Shown one piece after another: positions 6,128-7,380 of a stretch of DNA of 7,380 nt; position 1 is the stretch's first letter; each line of letters begins with the position of its first letter. The stretch covers positions 1 to 7,380 of the forward strand of contig JAAZHF010000252.1 of assembly GCA_012510865.1 (NCBI GenBank), given 5' to 3'. The DNA comes from Gammaproteobacteria bacterium. Its GTDB lineage: Bacteria > Pseudomonadota > Gammaproteobacteria > Xanthomonadales > Xanthomonadaceae. Position numbers and translations under genes: made by a program. The notes beneath the pieces were generated by a model. It made no database searches. It had not been told where the DNA came from and worked only from the letters and a program-made list of their open reading frames with translations.

Positions 6128-6787
6128 ATGCCCGACCACCGCTCCCGGTTCCTGCAGCTGGCGCTCCGGGCCGAGGCCCTGCGCTTCGGCGAGTTCACCC
6201 TGAAGTCCGGGCGCACCAGCCCCTATTTCTTCAACGCCGGCCGCTTCGACTCGGGGGCCGCCCTGGCGGGCCTGGCGGCCTGCTATGCCGACGCCATCGA
6301 CGCCGCGGGCCTGCGCTTCGACCTGCTGTTCGGGCCGGCGTACAAGGGCATCCCGCTGGCCACCGCGCTCGCCTGCGAGTACGCGCGCCGCGGCCGCGAC
6401 CTGCCGCTGGCCTACAACCGCAAGGAGGCCAAGGGCCACGGCGAGGGCGGCAACCTGGTGGGCGCACCGCTGGCCGGCCGCCGCGTGCTGGTGGTCGACG
6501 ACGTGCTCACCGCCGGCACCGCGGTGCGCGAGGCCCTGGGGCTGATCGAGGCCGCGGGGGGCGTCGCGGCCGGGGTCGCGATCGCGCTGGACCGCGAGGA
6601 GGTGCTCGACGAGGCCTCGGCCGACCGCCGCTCCGCCGCGGACCGGGTCGCGGCCGGCGGCGTGCCGGTGGTGGCCATCGCAAGCCTGCGCGACCTGCTT
6701 GCGTTCACGGGCGAATCCGCGACACTGTCGCACGAGCGCGAGCGCCTGCTCGACTACCGCGCGCGTTACGGCAGCGCGGCCACCTGA
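6128..6787 (+). CDS. pyrE: Orotate phosphoribosyltransferase PyrE
   Basis: PyrE joins orotate to PRPP to make orotidine 5'-monophosphate, the penultimate step of UMP synthesis, in the cytoplasm. The 219-residue protein is close to E. coli PyrE (213). It shows FGEFTLKSGRTSPYFFN at 20-36 (K26 contacts PRPP in the family), K73 in GPAYKG, the mobile catalytic loop NRKEAKGHGEGG at 97-108 (R98, K99, K102, H104), and the PRPP motif VLVVDDVLTAGTA at 120-132 with acidic D124-D125. The ATG at 6128 was chosen because it places K26 and K73 at the family's positions. An in-frame ATG at 6098 would add ten residues with no counterpart and overlaps the likely -10. No strong ribosome site precedes either start. 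The next gene follows 26 bp later without a visible terminator, so the two are probably co-transcribed. Confidence 0.97.
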   Translation: MPDHRSRFLQLALRAEALRFGEFTLKSGRTSPYFFNAGRFDSGAALAGLAACYADAIDAAGLRFDLLFGPAYKGIPLATALACEYARRGRDLPLAYNRKEAKGHGEGGNLVGAPLAGRRVLVVDDVLTAGTAVREALGLIEAAGGVAAGVAIALDREEVLDEASADRRSAADRVAAGGVPVVAIASLRDLLAFTGESATLSHERERLLDYRARYGSAAT

Positions 6788-6798
6788 ATCGGCCCACC

Positions 6799-6806
6799 GG
6801 GGGGAG
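6799..6806 (+). promoter_or_regulatory. Strong Shine-Dalgarno sequence deciding the start of the 3'-terminal gene
   Basis: GGGGGGAG lies 7 bases before the ATG at 6814. It favours this ATG over the second in-frame ATG three codons later (6823) and gives real support to a gene whose stop is not in the window. Confidence 0.6.
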
Positions 6807-6813
6807 CGGCACG

Positions 6814-7380
6814 ATGAAGCCCATGCACCTGATCGCCGGCACCCTGCTCGCCGCGCTGCCGCTGGCGACGGCCGCGCAGCAGCAGGCGCCCGTGGAAAAG
6901 AAGCTCTACTGCTGGGACGAGGACGGCGTCCAGGTCTGCGGCGACACGGTGCCCGAAAGCGCCCTCGACCGCGCCCGCACCGAAATCAGCGCCAGCAGCG
7001 GCGCGCGCACCCGCGAGGTCCCGCGCGCACTGACCGACGCCGAACGCACCGCCGCCGCGCTGGCGGCGCGCGCCGCCGCCGAGGCGGAGGTGGCCGAGGC
7101 CGAGCAGAAGCGCCGCGACCTGGCGATGGTCGAGTCCTACGCCACCGAGGACGACCTGCGCCGCGCCTACGGCGAACGCATCACCCTGGTGGAGGAGGCG
7201 TTGCGCACCTCCGAGCTGAGCATCGCCAACCTGCGCCAGAGCCTGCTCTCGCTGCTGCGCCAGGCGGCCGAGCGCGAGCTGCTCGAGCAGCCCGTGGGCC
7301 GGACCCTCGCCGAAGGCATCCAGTCGCAGCACGCCGACCTGCTGCGCCAGCAGGCGATCCGGCAGCGGCAGATGCTCGAC
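6814..7380 (+). CDS. Secreted DUF4124-like protein with coiled-coil-type helix, 3' end cut off
   Basis: This frame is open from the ATG to the right edge (189 residues, no stop reached). The start is well supported by a GGGGGGAG ribosome site at 6799-6806, 7 bases upstream. Residues 1-20 form a signal peptide (Lys, hydrophobic core, likely cleavage after A18-T19-A20), so the protein should be exported to the periplasm. Residues 31-47 (LYCWDEDGVQVCGDTVP) resemble the DUF4124 pattern of a short strand pair with an aromatic, a DG turn and D-x-x-P; C33 and C42 could form a disulphide. From about residue 70 the sequence is rich in Ala, Glu, Gln and Arg, with long charged helices typical of a coiled coil. 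The function is unknown. It follows pyrE by 26 bp and is probably in its transcript, but nothing links it to pyrimidine synthesis. The DUF4124 call is by pattern only. Confidence 0.8.
   Translation, partial: MKPMHLIAGTLLAALPLATAAQQQAPVEKKLYCWDEDGVQVCGDTVPESALDRARTEISASSGARTREVPRALTDAERTAAALAARAAAEAEVAEAEQKRRDLAMVESYATEDDLRRAYGERITLVEEALRTSELSIANLRQSLLSLLRQAAERELLEQPVGRTLAEGIQSQHADLLRQQAIRQRQMLD

Noticed and set aside
5013..6203. Long open frame (396 codons) antisense to the peroxidase, running into pyrE
   Set aside because: It mirrors the codon pattern of ccpA, has no family motif, and overlaps two well-supported genes.
1..7380. CRISPR array, tRNA/rRNA genes, insertion sequences or phage genes
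   Set aside because: I saw no regularly spaced repeats, tRNA-like cloverleaf, transposase motifs or terminal repeats. Coding sequences with normal families fill nearly the whole window.

Overview
This is a GC-rich, tightly packed bacterial chromosomal stretch, and the DNA reads as housekeeping. Gene content and order suggest a gammaproteobacterium of the Lysobacter/Luteimonas/Xanthomonas group: an M23 endopeptidase followed by anmK, a Crc-like exonuclease III near pyrE, and a CcpA-type dihaem peroxidase. That placement is inferred from protein resemblance, not from a search. I found no rRNA, tRNA, insertion sequence, CRISPR array or phage gene. Two genes are cut by the window edges.

Layout: (1) Positions 2-2138, plus strand: the 3' part of a MepM/YebA-like M23 endopeptidase, then after 22 bp anmK (anhydro-N-acetylmuramic acid kinase). 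(2) Positions 2148-6008, minus strand. In transcription order these are a dihaem cytochrome c peroxidase with a lipoprotein signal, exonuclease III, an AmpG-like muropeptide permease overlapping the exonuclease by 4 bp (ATGA), and a small ribbon-helix-helix-like protein that probably has its own promoter. anmK and the small gene converge with only 9 bp between stop codons, and a perfect 7-bp inverted repeat contains both stops. (3) Positions 6128-7380, plus strand: pyrE, divergent from the peroxidase, then a secreted DUF4124-like protein running off the right edge.

Two themes connect the genes. The endopeptidase, AnmK and AmpG-like permease would cut, import and salvage peptidoglycan fragments. 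The peroxidase and exonuclease III, adjacent on one strand, would remove periplasmic hydrogen peroxide and repair oxidised DNA. pyrE makes orotidine monophosphate for pyrimidine synthesis.

I do not see a clearly novel system. The points most worth a second look are the membrane-anchored form of CcpA, the Crc-like exonuclease III that keeps its active site, the orphan ribbon-helix-helix protein, the hairpins at gene ends, and the partial C-terminal gene.
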